Positions 45,517 through 55,700 of a stretch of DNA of 64,000 nt are shown one piece after another. Position numbers and translations under genes: made by a program. This DNA comes from Hyphomicrobium_A sp963745205 (lineage in GTDB: Bacteria > Pseudomonadota > Alphaproteobacteria > Rhizobiales > Hyphomicrobiaceae). The first letter of the stretch is position 1. Every line of letters begins with the position of its first letter. The stretch is from the NCBI GenBank assembly GCA_963745205.1, contig CAVUWX010000011.1, forward strand, positions 62,001 to 126,000, given 5' to 3'. The notes under the pieces are model-generated. The model searched no databases. It was not told the DNA's origin and saw only the letters and a program-made list of their open reading frames with translations.

Positions 45517-47020
45517 TTGGTCGTGTGAAAACGCTGCCATAGGGGTCGCCGACAGCTCTAAGCAATCTGCGGCTGGCGGATCGCGCCGTGATAGCCGCCA
45601 TCAGCGGCTTGATGCCGACGATGTTCATCACGCGGATGAAATTGTAGGCCAGAACGTGCAACGCCATTTCGGCGGCGACCTTCGGCAGCGTCTTCGTCAG
45701 GAAGTGGGTGGCTCCCATCCGAGCCTTGATGGTCCCGAACGGATGTTCGACCGTCTCGCGTCGCTGCCGCATCGCGTTCGGGTTGGCATCGAGCCGCTGC
45801 TGCACAGCATCGAGCACATGCTCGTGCTCCCATCGGGTAATCCGTCGCTCCGGCCCCGTGGTGCAGTGCGGTTTAAGCCGGCAATTTGAGCAAGCCGTCG
45901 TCCGATAGCGTCGCAGCTCTTTTCCGTCCTCCTCGTTCGAGTATCGGTACTTGAGGTGCTCACCGGCCGGGCAGCGATAGACGTCCGCATGAGGCAGATA
46001 GACAAAGTCCTGCTTGCCGAAGCGGCCCTCCGACTTGGCGCCCGACGTCATCGGCTTTGGCAGCGTCACGGTGATGCCCGCCTCGTGGCACTCGAGGATC
46101 TCCGGGCTGTTGAAGTACCCGCGATCGGCAACAGCTTCGAGGGTGTCCGTTCGCATAACGGCCTTCGCTGCTTTTCCGATGCGCGCCAGCTGGGACCGGT
46201 CCGATCCTGAGATCGTCACCTCGTGCGTCACGATCAGATGGTTGTCGGTCTCGACCGCCACTTGCACGTTGTAGCCGACGACACCGGAGCCACGCCCGCT
46301 CGTCGCCATCGAGCGGCTGTCGGGATCGGTGAGCGAGATCTGCTGATCGGGCGAAGCGAGCATCTTCCTCTCGTAGGCCGCAAGGCGCTTCATCTCTCCG
46401 TCGAGCTTCGCCAGCTTCTCCTTGAGATGCTTGGCCTTGGCCGCAAGCGCCTCCGTCGGCTCCTGCCGGTCGGCCGTATCGAGCTGAGCGAGATAGCGCG
46501 CAACGCTTTCCTCCAGCTGTACCCTCCGACGTTCTACCTTGCCCTTCGTGAAGTTGCGGTCGCGATTGTTGACCGCTTTGAACTTGCTGCCGTCGATGGC
46601 AACGCTCGCCGTCGCGAGCAGTCCCAGCTCGCGGCACAGCTCCACGAAACGTGTGCAGACCTGGCGCAGTCCAGGGCCATTGTCCTTGCGGAAGTCGGCG
46701 ATCGTCTTGTGGTCGGGCACGAGACGCCCCAAGAGCCAGAGAAGCTCCAGATTACGCCCTGCCTCCCGCTCGAGCCGCCGGCTCGACTGCACGCGGTTGA
46801 GATAGCCATAGATGTAGAGCTTCAAGAGAACCGAAGGGTGGAAGCCGGGCCTCCCGGTTGCTGCGGGCTCGATGCCGTCGAACCCAAGGCCGGCAAGATC
46901 GAGCGCGTCGACGAATGCATCGATCACGCGAACTGGGTTCTCTTCCTCAATCCAGTCATCGAGGCATTCGGGAAGCAGCGTCCCCTGTCCGCGATCTGCA
47001 CCTTCGACGAAGCGCTTCAT
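45517..47020 (-). CDS. IS1182-family DDE transposase
   Basis: The transposase starts at MKRFVEGADRGQGTLLPECL, with a longer in-frame Met at 47041. N-terminal region LDLAGLGFDGIEPAATGRPG and YIYGYLNRVQSSRRLEREA are typical. DDE residues fit SVAIDGSKFKAVN, AVADRGYFNSPE and RRETVEHPFGTIKARMG, and a zinc-binding CSNCRLKPHC lies before the last. The frame has no stop inside the element: it reads through the left inverted repeat into GTA DNA and ends only at 44708, adding about 270 foreign residues. Confidence 0.9.
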
Positions 47021-47083
47021 CCGATCCCCCCGAAGAATCACGAGGCAATCATAGCCATCAGCAAGAGCGTTTTCACACAGCCT
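45517..47083 (-). mobile_element. IS1182-like insertion sequence in g11
   Basis: The element is about 1567 bp. Inverted ends contain a perfect 13-base core, GTGTGAAAACGCT at 45523-45535 and its complement at 47066-47078, with a partly matching outer part. Flanking GGGTC at 45512-45516 and 47084-47088 reads as a five-base (or four-base) target duplication. It carries one transposase on the minus strand, opposite to the GTA genes. The exact outer ends are inferred from the duplication and the restored frame. Confidence 0.88.
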
Positions 47084-47221
47084 GGGTCAGGGCAGTGGCG
47101 TCAGCGTGACGTTCAACGTGACCTCGCCCGACGCCAACAGCTTCCGCCGCTCGGAGAGCCAAGTGGCGGCGATGGGTGGCGCGGGCGGTCGCCCTCGGCC
47201 AGCGCAATCTGTGAGGCGCGC

Positions 47222-47861
47222 ATGAGCTTTCACGAGGTGCGGTTTCCCACCGAGATTTCGCGCGGCGCGCAGGGGGGCCCTGAGCGGCGCACCGACGTCG
47301 TGGTGCTCGGCTCGGGCTTTGAGGAGCGCAACAGCCGCTGGGCCGACTCGCGCCGCTCATACAACGCGGGCTACGGCGTGAAGTCGCTCGATGACATCGA
47401 CGCCGTCATCGCGTTCTTCGAGGAGCGCCGCGGGCGGCTCTATGGCTTCCGCTGGCGCGACCACACGGATCAGAAGTCGTGTGTGCCGAGCGCGGATACT
47501 TCGCCACTCGATCAGGCGATCGGGACTGGTGACGGCACGGCGGCGGCGTTCCAGCTCGTGAAGACCTACGGCGCGTCTTTCGCGCCGTGGGCGCGCGAGA
47601 TCAAGAAGCCGGTCGCCGGCACCGTGCGCGTGGCGGTGGCGGGTGCCGAGCAGACCGCCGGCACGGCCTTCACGGTCGACGCGGCCACCGGCATCGTCAC
47701 GTTCCTCTCGGGTCACATCCCCGCTAGCGGGAACTGAGATAACGGCCGGCTTCGAGTTCGACGTGCCCGTGCGCTTCGATACCGACGCGCTCGAAATCAA
47801 CCTGCAGGGGTTCCGGCACGGCGCCATTCCGCATATTCCGATCGTCGAGGTGCGCCTGTGA
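47222..47861 (+). pseudogene. GTA distal tail protein (g12, DUF2460), one frameshift
   Basis: A TIGR02217/DUF2460 protein of about 212 residues. MSFHEVRFPTEISRGAQGGP, then YGVKSLDDIDAVIAFFEERR and LYGFRWRDHTDQKS are diagnostic. The frame breaks near 47730, after FLSGHIPASG; the rest (EITAGFEFDVPVRFDTDALE, ending IPIVEVRL) lies in the neighbouring frame. Its end overlaps g13 by four bases. Confidence 0.85.
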
Positions 47862-48727
47862 AGGAGCTCCCAGCCGGGCTGCAGGCCCATCTCGATAGCG
47901 GCGCGACCACGCTGTGCTGGTGCTGGCGGCTGACGCGCCGCGACGGCACCAAGCTCGGCTTCACCGATCACGATCGCAACGTCGTCTTCGACGGCACCGC
48001 ATTCGAGGCGGCGGCGGGCTTCACGGCGACAGAGATGCGCGATTCCGTCGGCTTGAGCGTCGACAATTTGGAGGTATCAAGCGCACTCACCTCCGATCGC
48101 CTCGGCGAGGCCGATCTCGCCGCGGGACTCTACGACGATGCGCGCGTTGAGATCTTTCGCGTCAATTGGGCCGCACCCGAGCAGCGCGTGCTCATGCGCT
48201 CGGGCAGCCTCGGCGAGGTGCGCCGCTCTGGCGGAGCCTTCACCGCGGAGGTGCGCGGGCTCGCCCACTACCTGCAGCAGCCGAAGGGGCGCCTCTTCCA
48301 GTTCACCTGCGACGCCGACTTAGGCGATGCGCGCTGCAAGATCGATCTCGAAGATCCGGCCAACCGCGGCGAGGGGACGATCGTCGAAGTGCTGAGTGAG
48401 CGCCGCTTCACTGCGAGCGGTATCGACGCTTATGCCGACGACTGGTTCACGCGCGGGCTATTGCGTTTCACCTCCGGCGCCGCCAACGGGCAGGCGATAG
48501 AGGTCAAGACGCATATAAAGAGCGACGCGGTGACGTTTGAGTTGTGGGCGGCGGTGCGCGCGCCGCTCAGCGTCGGGCAGACCTTCGTCGTGACGGCCGG
48601 CTGCGACAAGCATCTGGATACCTGCACCGGAAAGTTCGCCAATGCCGTCAACTTTCGCGGTTTCCCGCACATGCCGGGCAACGACTTCGTGACCATGTTT
48701 GCCCGCTCCGGCACCAGCGCGAGCTAG
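47858..48727 (+). CDS. GTA hub protein (g13, DUF2163/BR0599)
   Basis: A 289-residue protein, TIGR02218 type, from GTG 47858. MKELPAGLQAHLDSGATTLC, then GTKLGFTDHDRNVVFDG and the C-terminal cysteine region CDKHLDTCTGKFANAVNFRG are conserved in GTA g13, where cysteines bind an FeS cluster in RcGTA. Frame intact. Next gene g14 begins six bases later. Confidence 0.87.
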   Translation: MKELPAGLQAHLDSGATTLCWCWRLTRRDGTKLGFTDHDRNVVFDGTAFEAAAGFTATEMRDSVGLSVDNLEVSSALTSDRLGEADLAAGLYDDARVEIFRVNWAAPEQRVLMRSGSLGEVRRSGGAFTAEVRGLAHYLQQPKGRLFQFTCDADLGDARCKIDLEDPANRGEGTIVEVLSERRFTASGIDAYADDWFTRGLLRFTSGAANGQAIEVKTHIKSDAVTFELWAAVRAPLSVGQTFVVTAGCDKHLDTCTGKFANAVNFRGFPHMPGNDFVTMFARSGTSAS

Positions 48728-48732
48728 CAGCC

Positions 48733-49189
48733 ATGAGCGAAGCGGAGCCGCTGCCGCGCCACAGCGCAGACGAGGTCGTGCGCCACGCGCGCGCCTGGAT
48801 CGGCACACCCTACCATCACCAGGGAAGTGCGCGCGGCATCGGCACAGACTGCCTCGGGCTGGTGCGGGGCGTGTGGCGCGGGCTCTACGGCGCCGACGCG
48901 GAAGCGCCCCCGCCCTACAGCCGCGACTGGGCCGAGGCCAGCGGTCGCGAGACCATGCTCGCGGCTGCCGTCCGGCACCTGCGCCCGATCGAGGCGGGGA
49001 CCGCCCGCGCCGGCGACGTTCTCGTGTTCCGCCTGCGCTCAGGCTGCGTGGCCAAGCACCGCTATCCTAACAAGTGAGACGACGATGGTCCATGCGATGG
49101 AAGGCGTCAAAGCCGCCGAGGTTGCCGTCTCGCCCTGGTGGCGGCGGCGCATTGCCGGCGCATTCGCGTTTCCGGGCACGGTGCGCTGA
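48733..49189 (+). pseudogene. GTA cell-wall peptidase (g14, NlpC/P60), one frameshift
   Basis: An NlpC/P60-family peptidase of about 150 residues. The catalytic cysteine is in GIGTDCLGLVRGVWRGLYG. The catalytic histidine is expected in VAKHCAIL; the frame breaks there, near 49062, and ILTSETTMVHAMEGVKAAEV continues in the next frame, ending FAFPGTVR. The enzyme would open the cell wall for DNA entry. The last base of the stop overlaps ATG of g15. Confidence 0.83.
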
Positions 49190-52100
49190 TGGCGACGCTC
49201 GCTTTGGCAGTGGCCGGCGCGGCCATCGGCGGCGCGGCGTTCCCGGCCGGCGTGAGCGTGCTCGGCGCGACGCTCACCGGCGCCGCGATCGGCTCGCAGG
49301 TGGGCGCGCTCGCGGGCTCCGTCATCGATCAGGCGCTGCTCGGCGGCTCGGGGCGCACCCGCAACCTCGAAGGCCCGCGCCTCTCGGAATTGCACATCAC
49401 GGCCTCGACCGAGGGCGCAGCGATCCCCCGCGTCTATGGCCGCGCGCGTCTCGGCGGCCAGGTGGTCTGGGCGACGCCGTTTGAGGAGCAGGTTGTCACC
49501 AGCACGTCGGGGGGTAGTGGCAAGGGCGGAGCTGCTATCGCGGCGCCAAAGACCACGACCACGGAGTACCGCTACTACGCCAACTTCGCGGTCGCGATCG
49601 CGGAAGGGCAGATCAGCGGCATAGGCAGGCTGTGGGCTGACGGGCGCGAGCTCGACCGCTCGCAAATCATGCACCGCGTCTACTTAGGCAGCGAGACGCA
49701 AGCGCCCGACAGCCTCATCGTCGCCAACGAGGGCGTGGACGCGGCTCCCGCTTACCGCGGCGTCGCCTACGTGGTGTTCGAGCGGCTCGCGCTCGAAGGC
49801 TTCGGCAACCGCGTGCCGCAGCTTTCGTTCGAGGTGTACCGTTCGGTCGAGCCGTTCGACGCAGAGATCCGCGGCGTGGTGCTCATCCCCGGCTCGGGCG
49901 AGTTCGTCTACGCGCCGCAGCCAGTGACACACGTCCTGGGGATGGCGGGCTCGGAGCCCGAGAACACGCACACGCGCCAGGGCGGCACCGACTGGGCCGT
50001 CGCGCTCGACCAGCTCGAAATCGACACTGCCGAATGCGAAGAGCATCTCGCTCGTCGTGAGCTGGTTCGGGACCGACCTGCGCGCCGGCGAGTGCGAGCT
50101 CAAGCCAGGCGTCGAGAGTACCATTAAGCTCACGAGCCCGGCCGTGTGGAGCGTCGCCGGCGTCGCCCGCGCAGATGCCCACGTCGTCAGCCAGCGCGAT
50201 GGCCGTGCCGCTTATGGCGGCACGCCGTCGGACCAAAGCGTCATCGATGCCATTCGCGATTTGGCAAGGCGCGCCATGCGCGTGACGCTGACGCCGTTCA
50301 TCCTCATGGATGTCCCTGAAGGCAACGCGCTGCCGAACCCGTATGGCGGGACGGACCAGCCGGCTTACCCTTGGCGCGGGCGCATCACCGTCGATCCGGC
50401 GCCGGGCGAGACCGGCAGCCCGGACAAGACCGCCGCCGCGGCAACGCAGATCGCGGCCTTCGTCGGCACCGCCGCGCCGACCGATTTTGCGCTCGCCGGT
50501 GATGCGATCGTCTATTCCGGCCCGGCGGAGTGGTCCTACCGGCGCATGATCCTACACCACGCGTTCCTGGCGAAGGCGGCGGGCGGGGTCGATGCGTTCG
50601 TCATCGGTAGCGAGCTGCGCGGCCTCACCTGGGTGCGCAATAGCGCCGCGAGCTATCCGTTCGTGGCGGCGCTCGCCGCGCTCGCCGCCGACGTCAAGAG
50701 CGTGCTCGGCCCCGGCACCAAGGTGACCTACGCCGCCGACTGGTCGGAGTATTTCGGACACCAGCCGGCCGACGGCTCGGGCGACGTCCACTTCCACCTC
50801 GACCCGCTGTGGGCGTCGTCGTCCATCGACGCTGTCGGCATCGACGTCTATTGGCCACTCGCCGATTGGCGTGAAGGCCGCACGCACCTTGATTACGTTG
50901 CCGGCGCGCGCTCGATCTACGACCTCGCCTACCTGCGCGCAAACGTGCAGGGCGGCGAGGGCTACGATTGGTACTACGCGTCCGGTGCCGACCGCGACGC
51001 GCAGGCGCGCACGCCCATCACCGACGGCGCCGGCAAGCCGTGGGTATTCCGCTACAAGGACGTGAAGTCGTGGTGGCTCAACGCCCACTACGATCGCCCC
51101 GGCGGCGTCGAAAGCGGCTCGCCGACGGCGTGGGTGGCGCAGGGCAAGCCGCTGTGGATCATGGAGACCGGCTGCCCCGCCGTCGACAAGGGCGGCAACG
51201 AGCCCAACGTCTTTGTCGATCCAAAGAGTGCCGAGTCGAATCTCCCCTACTACTCGCGTGGCACCCGCGACGACCTCATGCAGCGCCGCTACCTGCGCGC
51301 GCTCATCGATGCGTTCGACCCTAGCTCCGACGGCTATGTCGCCGGCGCCAATCCTGTCTCGTCTGTCTACGGCGGGCGCATGGTCGATCTCGATCACGTG
51401 CACGTCTATGCTTGGGACGCGCGTCCCTATCCGGCATTTCCCTACAACCTCGATGTGTGGGGCGACGGCGGCAACTGGCAGCTTGGCCATTGGCTCAACG
51501 GCCGTTTCGCCAGCGGGCCGCTGGCCGAGACGATCGCGCGCTTGCTCGACGACTACGAGTTCCCTGAGCACCAGACGGGCTCACTCGGCGGCACGGTGCC
51601 GGGCTATGTCGTCGACCGCGTCATGGCCGCGCGCGAGGCGCTGCAGCCGCTGGAGCTCGCCTACTTCTTCGACTCGGTGGAGAGCGGCGGCGAGATTCTG
51701 TTCCGCCAGCGCGGAGGCGAGCCGCCGGCCGCGGCACTCGCGCCGGACGATCTCGTCGAGACGCGCCCCCAGGACACGCTGCTCACGCTGACGCGGGGGC
51801 AGGAGACGGAGCTGCCGGCGTCGGCCAAGATCCGCTTCATCGCCAGCGAGGGCGACTACCAGCAGGCGGTGGCTGAGGCGCGACGCCTCGTCGGCGCCAG
51901 CGGGCGCGTGAGCGAGGCGGAGCTGCCGCTGGTGCTCGACTCCCACCTTGCCGAGGGCCTGGCGGAGGCGTGGCTGTTCGAGACGTGGGCCGCGCGCGAG
52001 CGCGCGAGCTTCACGCTTCCGCCGAGCCGCATCGCGCTCGAGCCTGGGGACGTGGTCAGCCTGGAATGCGACGGTGCGAGCCGGCTCTTGCGCGTCACCG

Positions 52101-53141
52101 AGATCGGCGAGCACGGCGATCGCGAGATCACGGCGCTCAGCATCGACCCGGAAGTCTACGGCGCCACACCCGTCAAGCAGCGTAGCCCGCGCAACGGCGA
52201 CCCCGTGCTCTCGGGACAGCCGCTCGTTGAGTTCCTCGATCTGCCGTTGCTCAGGGGCGACGAACCGCCGAACGCCGGCTACGTCGCGGCGCGGCAAGTG
52301 CCGTGGCCGGGCGGCGTCGCGATCTATGGCTCGCCGGAGACGACGGGCTATGCGCTTAAAGGTCTCGCGTCGGCGCCGGCGACGGTCGGCGTCACGCTCG
52401 ACGATTTGCCCGCGGGTCCGGAGGGCGTCGTGGACGGCGCGACCATCCGCGTGAAGGTTGAGGGCGCGGAGTTGACCTCCGTCTCCGACCTGCAACTGCT
52501 GGCGGGCCAGAACGCGGCAGCAATCAAGAATTCGGATGGAGAGTGGGAGGTGCTGCAGTTCCGCGACGCGCAGCTCGTCGCGCCCGGTACCTACGCGATC
52601 TCGGGGCTGTTACGCGGGCAGGGCGGGACCGAGTTCGCCATGCGCTCAGACCTCGCCGCAGGCGCACGCTTCATGCGCCTCGACGCGGCGGTGGCGCGCA
52701 TCGATCTTGCAGCGGCCGAGATCCGGCTGCCGTATCGGTGGCGCGTCGGACCTTCGACGCGCGACATCGGGGACACCTCCTACGTGGCCACCACCCACAC
52801 GTTCCTGGGGTTGGGCCTGAAGCCGCTGTCGCCGGTGCACGTGCGGGGGCTTCGCGCGGGCGGCGACGTGACCATCACCTGGCTGCGGCGCACCCGCGTC
52901 GGAGGCGATAGCTGGGAAGCGCCCGAGGTGCCGGTCGGCGAGGACTTCGAGAGCTACGAGGTCGATATTCTCGACGGCACGACGGTGAAGCGCACGCTGG
53001 CGAGCACGGCCGCGTCCGTCTCATACGTTGCGGCGGACCAGGTCGCCGATTTCGGCTCGGCGCAGCCCGGCTATGACGTGCGCGTCTATCAGATGAGCGC
53101 AAGCTTACGGCCGCGGGACGCCGCGTCGAGCCACCGTCTGA
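49189..53141 (+). pseudogene. GTA host-specificity/TIM-barrel protein (g15), two frameshifts
   Basis: A tail-fibre-like megatron of about 1316 residues. It starts with a glycine-rich membrane-like region (ALAVAGAAIGGAAFPAGV) and LSELHITASTEGAAIPRVYG. The TIM-barrel domain follows (VDAFVIGSELRGLTWVRN, then VDVYWPLADWREG and PLWIMETGCPAVDKGG), then a phage-tail_3-like part. One break lies near 50025-50040, before SISLVVSWFGTDLRAGECEL. The second is an extra T near 53107; the restored end is YGRGTPRRATV. Both halves are otherwise well conserved with GTA g15. Confidence 0.87.
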
Positions 53142-53166
53142 ACTCACGACACAATGGAAGCCTGCC

Positions 53167-54507
53167 ATGGATCAGCCGCGCTGGCTCGCCTGCGCCTGGG
53201 ATGAGCTCGGCCAGCGCGAGATCGACGGCAGCGCCGACAACCCGCGCATCCTCGCCTACTTCCGCGCGGCGGGGCAGGACGGCATCGTGCACGATGAGGT
53301 GCCGTGGTGCGCGGCCTTCGTCGGCGCGTGCCTGGAGCGGGCGGGGATCGCTAGCACGCGTTCGCTCATGGCTCGCTCATATGAAGGGTGGGGTGCGTCG
53401 CTCGACGACGGCCGTCTCGGCGCCGTCGTGGTGATGAGCCGCGGCGGCGACCCCTCGCTCGGGCACGTTGGATTTCTGCTCGGCGAGGACGACGACCACG
53501 TCTTCTTGCTCGGCGGCAACCAGGGCGACGCCGTCACCGTCGCCGCGTTCCCCAAGGCGCGCATTGTCGGGGTGCGCTGGCCACAGGACACGCCGGCGTC
53601 CGTGCCGGCAGCGGATGTCAATGGCAGCGCGCCGGCAAATGCAGCCCTGTTCGAGCGCGCTCTGACACACGTGCTGGAGATGGAGGGTGGCTACAGCGAC
53701 GATCCATACGATCCCGGCGGCCCCACCAACCTCGGCATCACGCTCAGCGTCTACGCAGACTGGAAGGGTGTGGCGCCCGATGCGGCTCTCAAGGAGGAGT
53801 TGCAGAGCATCTCCACGGCCACGGCGGGAGCGATCTACGCCGCTCGCTATTGGCGGCCCGCCGACTGCGACGACCTTCCGCCAGCGCTCGCCTTCTTCCA
53901 CTTCGACACCGCCGTCAACCACGGCGTGACGGGCGCAATTCGGCTCTTGCAGCAGGCGGTCGGCACCGACGTCGACGGCGAGATGGGGCCGCTCACTCTC
54001 GGCGCCGTCGCCAAGGCCGCCGTCGAGGACATGCTGCAGGCCTACGCTGAAGTGCGCCGCGAGCGCTACCGCGCGCTGCCGCACTTCTGGCGCTTCGGCC
54101 GCGGGTGGCTAGCGCGCGTCGACACCACGCTATCGCGCGCGCTGGCCATCGCGGGCGAGACGCCCGTCGCCGCCAAACCGCCCTCGACCGCGACAGCTCC
54201 CAAAGCCATTCCTCAACAACAGAAAGGACCGCCTGTCATGACCGAAGCTCCGGCAACCCAATCCAAATGGTGGGGCCAGTCGATGACCATCTGGGGAGCG
54301 ATCATAACGACGCTCTCGACCGTGCTGCCGGCGATTGCGCCGGCGCTCGGGATCGACATCACCGCCGATCTCGTGCGCGAGCTCGGCGCGGAGGTCGTGC
54401 AGACGGTCCAGGCTGTCGGCGGGCTCGTCGGCACAATTCTGACGATCTATGGCCGCGCGCGCGCCACGCAACCGCTCGCGCAGCGCGACATGACGGTGAA
54501 GATTTAG
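53167..54507 (+). CDS. Three-part lysis protein: endopeptidase, GH108 muramidase, holin-like tail
   Basis: A 446-residue fusion. Residues 1-140 form a TIGR02594-type CHAP/NlpC-like endopeptidase (DEVPWCAAFVGACLERAGI with the cysteine, and GHVGFLLGEDDDHVFLLGG with the histidine). Residues 155-330 are a GH108 muramidase with PG_binding_3, including EMEGGYSDDPYDPGGPTNLG with the catalytic glutamate and HFDTAVNHGVTGAIRLLQQA. Residues 355-446 hold a hydrophobic holin-like section. It closes the GTA cluster and probably frees particles by lysis. The frame is intact. Confidence 0.85.
   Translation: MDQPRWLACAWDELGQREIDGSADNPRILAYFRAAGQDGIVHDEVPWCAAFVGACLERAGIASTRSLMARSYEGWGASLDDGRLGAVVVMSRGGDPSLGHVGFLLGEDDDHVFLLGGNQGDAVTVAAFPKARIVGVRWPQDTPASVPAADVNGSAPANAALFERALTHVLEMEGGYSDDPYDPGGPTNLGITLSVYADWKGVAPDAALKEELQSISTATAGAIYAARYWRPADCDDLPPALAFFHFDTAVNHGVTGAIRLLQQAVGTDVDGEMGPLTLGAVAKAAVEDMLQAYAEVRRERYRALPHFWRFGRGWLARVDTTLSRALAIAGETPVAAKPPSTATAPKAIPQQQKGPPVMTEAPATQSKWWGQSMTIWGAIITTLSTVLPAIAPALGIDITADLVRELGAEVVQTVQAVGGLVGTILTIYGRARATQPLAQRDMTVKI
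54238..54507 (+). CDS. Possible independent holin-like protein (internal start)
   Basis: ATG 54238 lies in frame within the lysin, behind AGAAAGGA at about ten bases spacing, and would give an 89-residue protein starting MTEAPATQSKWWGQSMTIWG. The rest has two hydrophobic parts (IITTLSTVLPAIAPALGI and AVGGLVGTILTIYGRA), like small phage holins. It could be made alone as well as fused to the lysin. Confidence 0.5.
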   Translation: MTEAPATQSKWWGQSMTIWGAIITTLSTVLPAIAPALGIDITADLVRELGAEVVQTVQAVGGLVGTILTIYGRARATQPLAQRDMTVKI

Positions 54508-54569
54508 CGGCGAGCTTCGGGCGCGCGCATTCATGCCGAGTTCAGCCGGCGCCTGCTAACGAAGCGCCG

Positions 54570-54887
54570 ATGTTGCTGTCCGAGATTTCCATGCCGCGAA
54601 TCATCGCCGCCTCCATTCTCCTCGCCACCGCTGCCTTTGCCTCCGCCCCCGCGCATGCGGCCGGCTGCTACGCCGACTGGTCGGAGGCGGCGCCGATCGT
54701 AATGAAGGAGGGCCTGACGACGATCGAGGCGCTCGCCAAGACGGCGCGGACCAAGTTTTCAGGCGATATCGTAAAGACGACGCTGTGCGAGGAAAACGGC
54801 GGCTTCGTCTACCGTCTCCTGATTCGCGAGCCCGCGGGCCGGCTCGTCAACCGCACGGTCGATGCGCGCATGCCCTTCCCGCCCTAG
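54570..54887 (+). CDS. FeuN-like small periplasmic PepSY-type protein
   Basis: A 105-residue exported protein; the start may also be Met 54591. The signal segment PRIIAASILLATAAFASAPA ends in AHAA, leaving a small domain that reads like PepSY (VMKEGLTTIEALAKTARTKF and GGFVYRLLIREPAGRLVNRT). Its position directly upstream of the FeuP/FeuQ-type pair matches FeuN of Sinorhizobium, a small periplasmic brake on the sensor kinase. The assignment is by position and type, not by strong similarity. Confidence 0.65.
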   Translation: MLLSEISMPRIIAASILLATAAFASAPAHAAGCYADWSEAAPIVMKEGLTTIEALAKTARTKFSGDIVKTTLCEENGGFVYRLLIREPAGRLVNRTVDARMPFPP

Positions 54888-54946
54888 GATCGCGCGCTTC
54901 TCATCGCTATAGTTGCCAAAGAAGAGGCAACGCGAGCGAGGGGAAT

Positions 54947-55618
54947 GTGCGTGTCCTTGTCGTAGAGGATGACAAAGATCTGAACCGCCAGTTGGTGACG
55001 GCGCTGTCGGATGCCGGCTACGCCGTCGATAGCGCGTTGGACGGCGAGGAGGGCTACTTCCTCGGCGACACCGAGCCCTACGACATCGTCATCCTCGACA
55101 TCGGCCTGCCGAAGATGGACGGCATCTCCATCCTCGAGCAGTGGCGCCGCGCCGACCGCAAGATGCCGGTCATCATCCTCACCGCCCGCGACCGCTGGAG
55201 CGACAAGGTCGCCGGCATGGATGCCGGCGCCGACGATTATCTCGCCAAGCCCTTCCACATGGAGGAGCTGTTGGCGCGCGTGCGCGCGCAGATGCGCCGC
55301 GCCTCGGGGCATGCGAAGAGCGAAATCGAGTGCGGGCCCTTGCGGCTCGACACCAAAAGCGCGCGCGTCACCTGCGACGGCCAGCAGATCAAGCTCACCT
55401 CGCACGAGTACCGGCTGCTCGCCTACCTCATGCACCACAACGGCCGCGTCGTGTCGCGTACCGAGCTCGTCGAGCACCTCTACGAGCAGGACTTCGATCG
55501 CGACTCAAACACCATCGAGGTGTTCATCGGCCGCCTGCGCAAGAAGATCCCCGTCGACCTCATCGAGACCGTACGCGGGCTGGGCTATCGCCTGAGCGAA
55601 AAGCCCGACCAGGCCTAG
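54947..55618 (+). CDS. feuP: FeuP-like OmpR-family response regulator
   Basis: A 223-residue regulator from GTG 54947, behind GAGGGG. The receiver (VRVLVVEDDKDLNRQLVTAL, the phospho-acceptor Asp in YDIVILDIGLPKMDGIS, and ILTARDRWSDKVAGMDAG) precedes a winged-helix DNA-binding domain with HEYRLLAYLMHHNGRVVSRT. The sequence is close to FeuP/PhoP-type regulators of rhizobia. Together with the downstream kinase it likely senses envelope or osmotic state. Its stop codon is part of the first hairpin element. Confidence 0.9.
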   Translation: MRVLVVEDDKDLNRQLVTALSDAGYAVDSALDGEEGYFLGDTEPYDIVILDIGLPKMDGISILEQWRRADRKMPVIILTARDRWSDKVAGMDAGADDYLAKPFHMEELLARVRAQMRRASGHAKSEIECGPLRLDTKSARVTCDGQQIKLTSHEYRLLAYLMHHNGRVVSRTELVEHLYEQDFDRDSNTIEVFIGRLRKKIPVDLIETVRGLGYRLSEKPDQA

Positions 55619-55687
55619 TGTGATGATCGAGAAATTCGCTATCATCAACGGCGAGGTCCCGAGCGAATTTCTCGATCATCACACTAG
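55615..55687. repeat. Perfect 26-bp inverted repeat (hairpin element 1)
   Basis: Arms at 55615-55640 and 55662-55687 are perfectly complementary, with a 21-base spacer. The outer ends read CTAGTGT. The left arm includes the last bases of the feuP stop codon (TAG). The stem lacks a T tract, so a simple terminator is unlikely; it looks like a REP or MITE-type element. Confidence 0.9.
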
Positions 55688-55700
55688 CAAGTCGATGCTT

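Larger units (their letters stand above)
45048..47214 (+). pseudogene. GTA tail tape-measure-like gene (g11), split by an IS
   Basis: A short GTA-type tape measure. The left part (MADAQQPVETWTVAIDADTT, then GLLSGGLAFEKGGVLRDRMP and LGLAGERGAEAIMPLARGAD) runs to about 45516. It is cut by an IS1182-like element at 45517-47083. The right part begins at 47084 and reads GSGVSVTFNVTSPDANSFRR, then SESQVAAM. Joining the parts over one GGGTC copy gives a continuous frame. One extra G near 47176 then breaks the expected ending VARAVALGQRNL before TGA 47214. The gene is inactive as it stands. Confidence 0.88.

Noticed and set aside
37176..54507. An active prophage instead of a GTA
   Set aside because: No integrase, repressor, replication gene or att-type duplication was seen at the edges, and gene order follows RcGTA.
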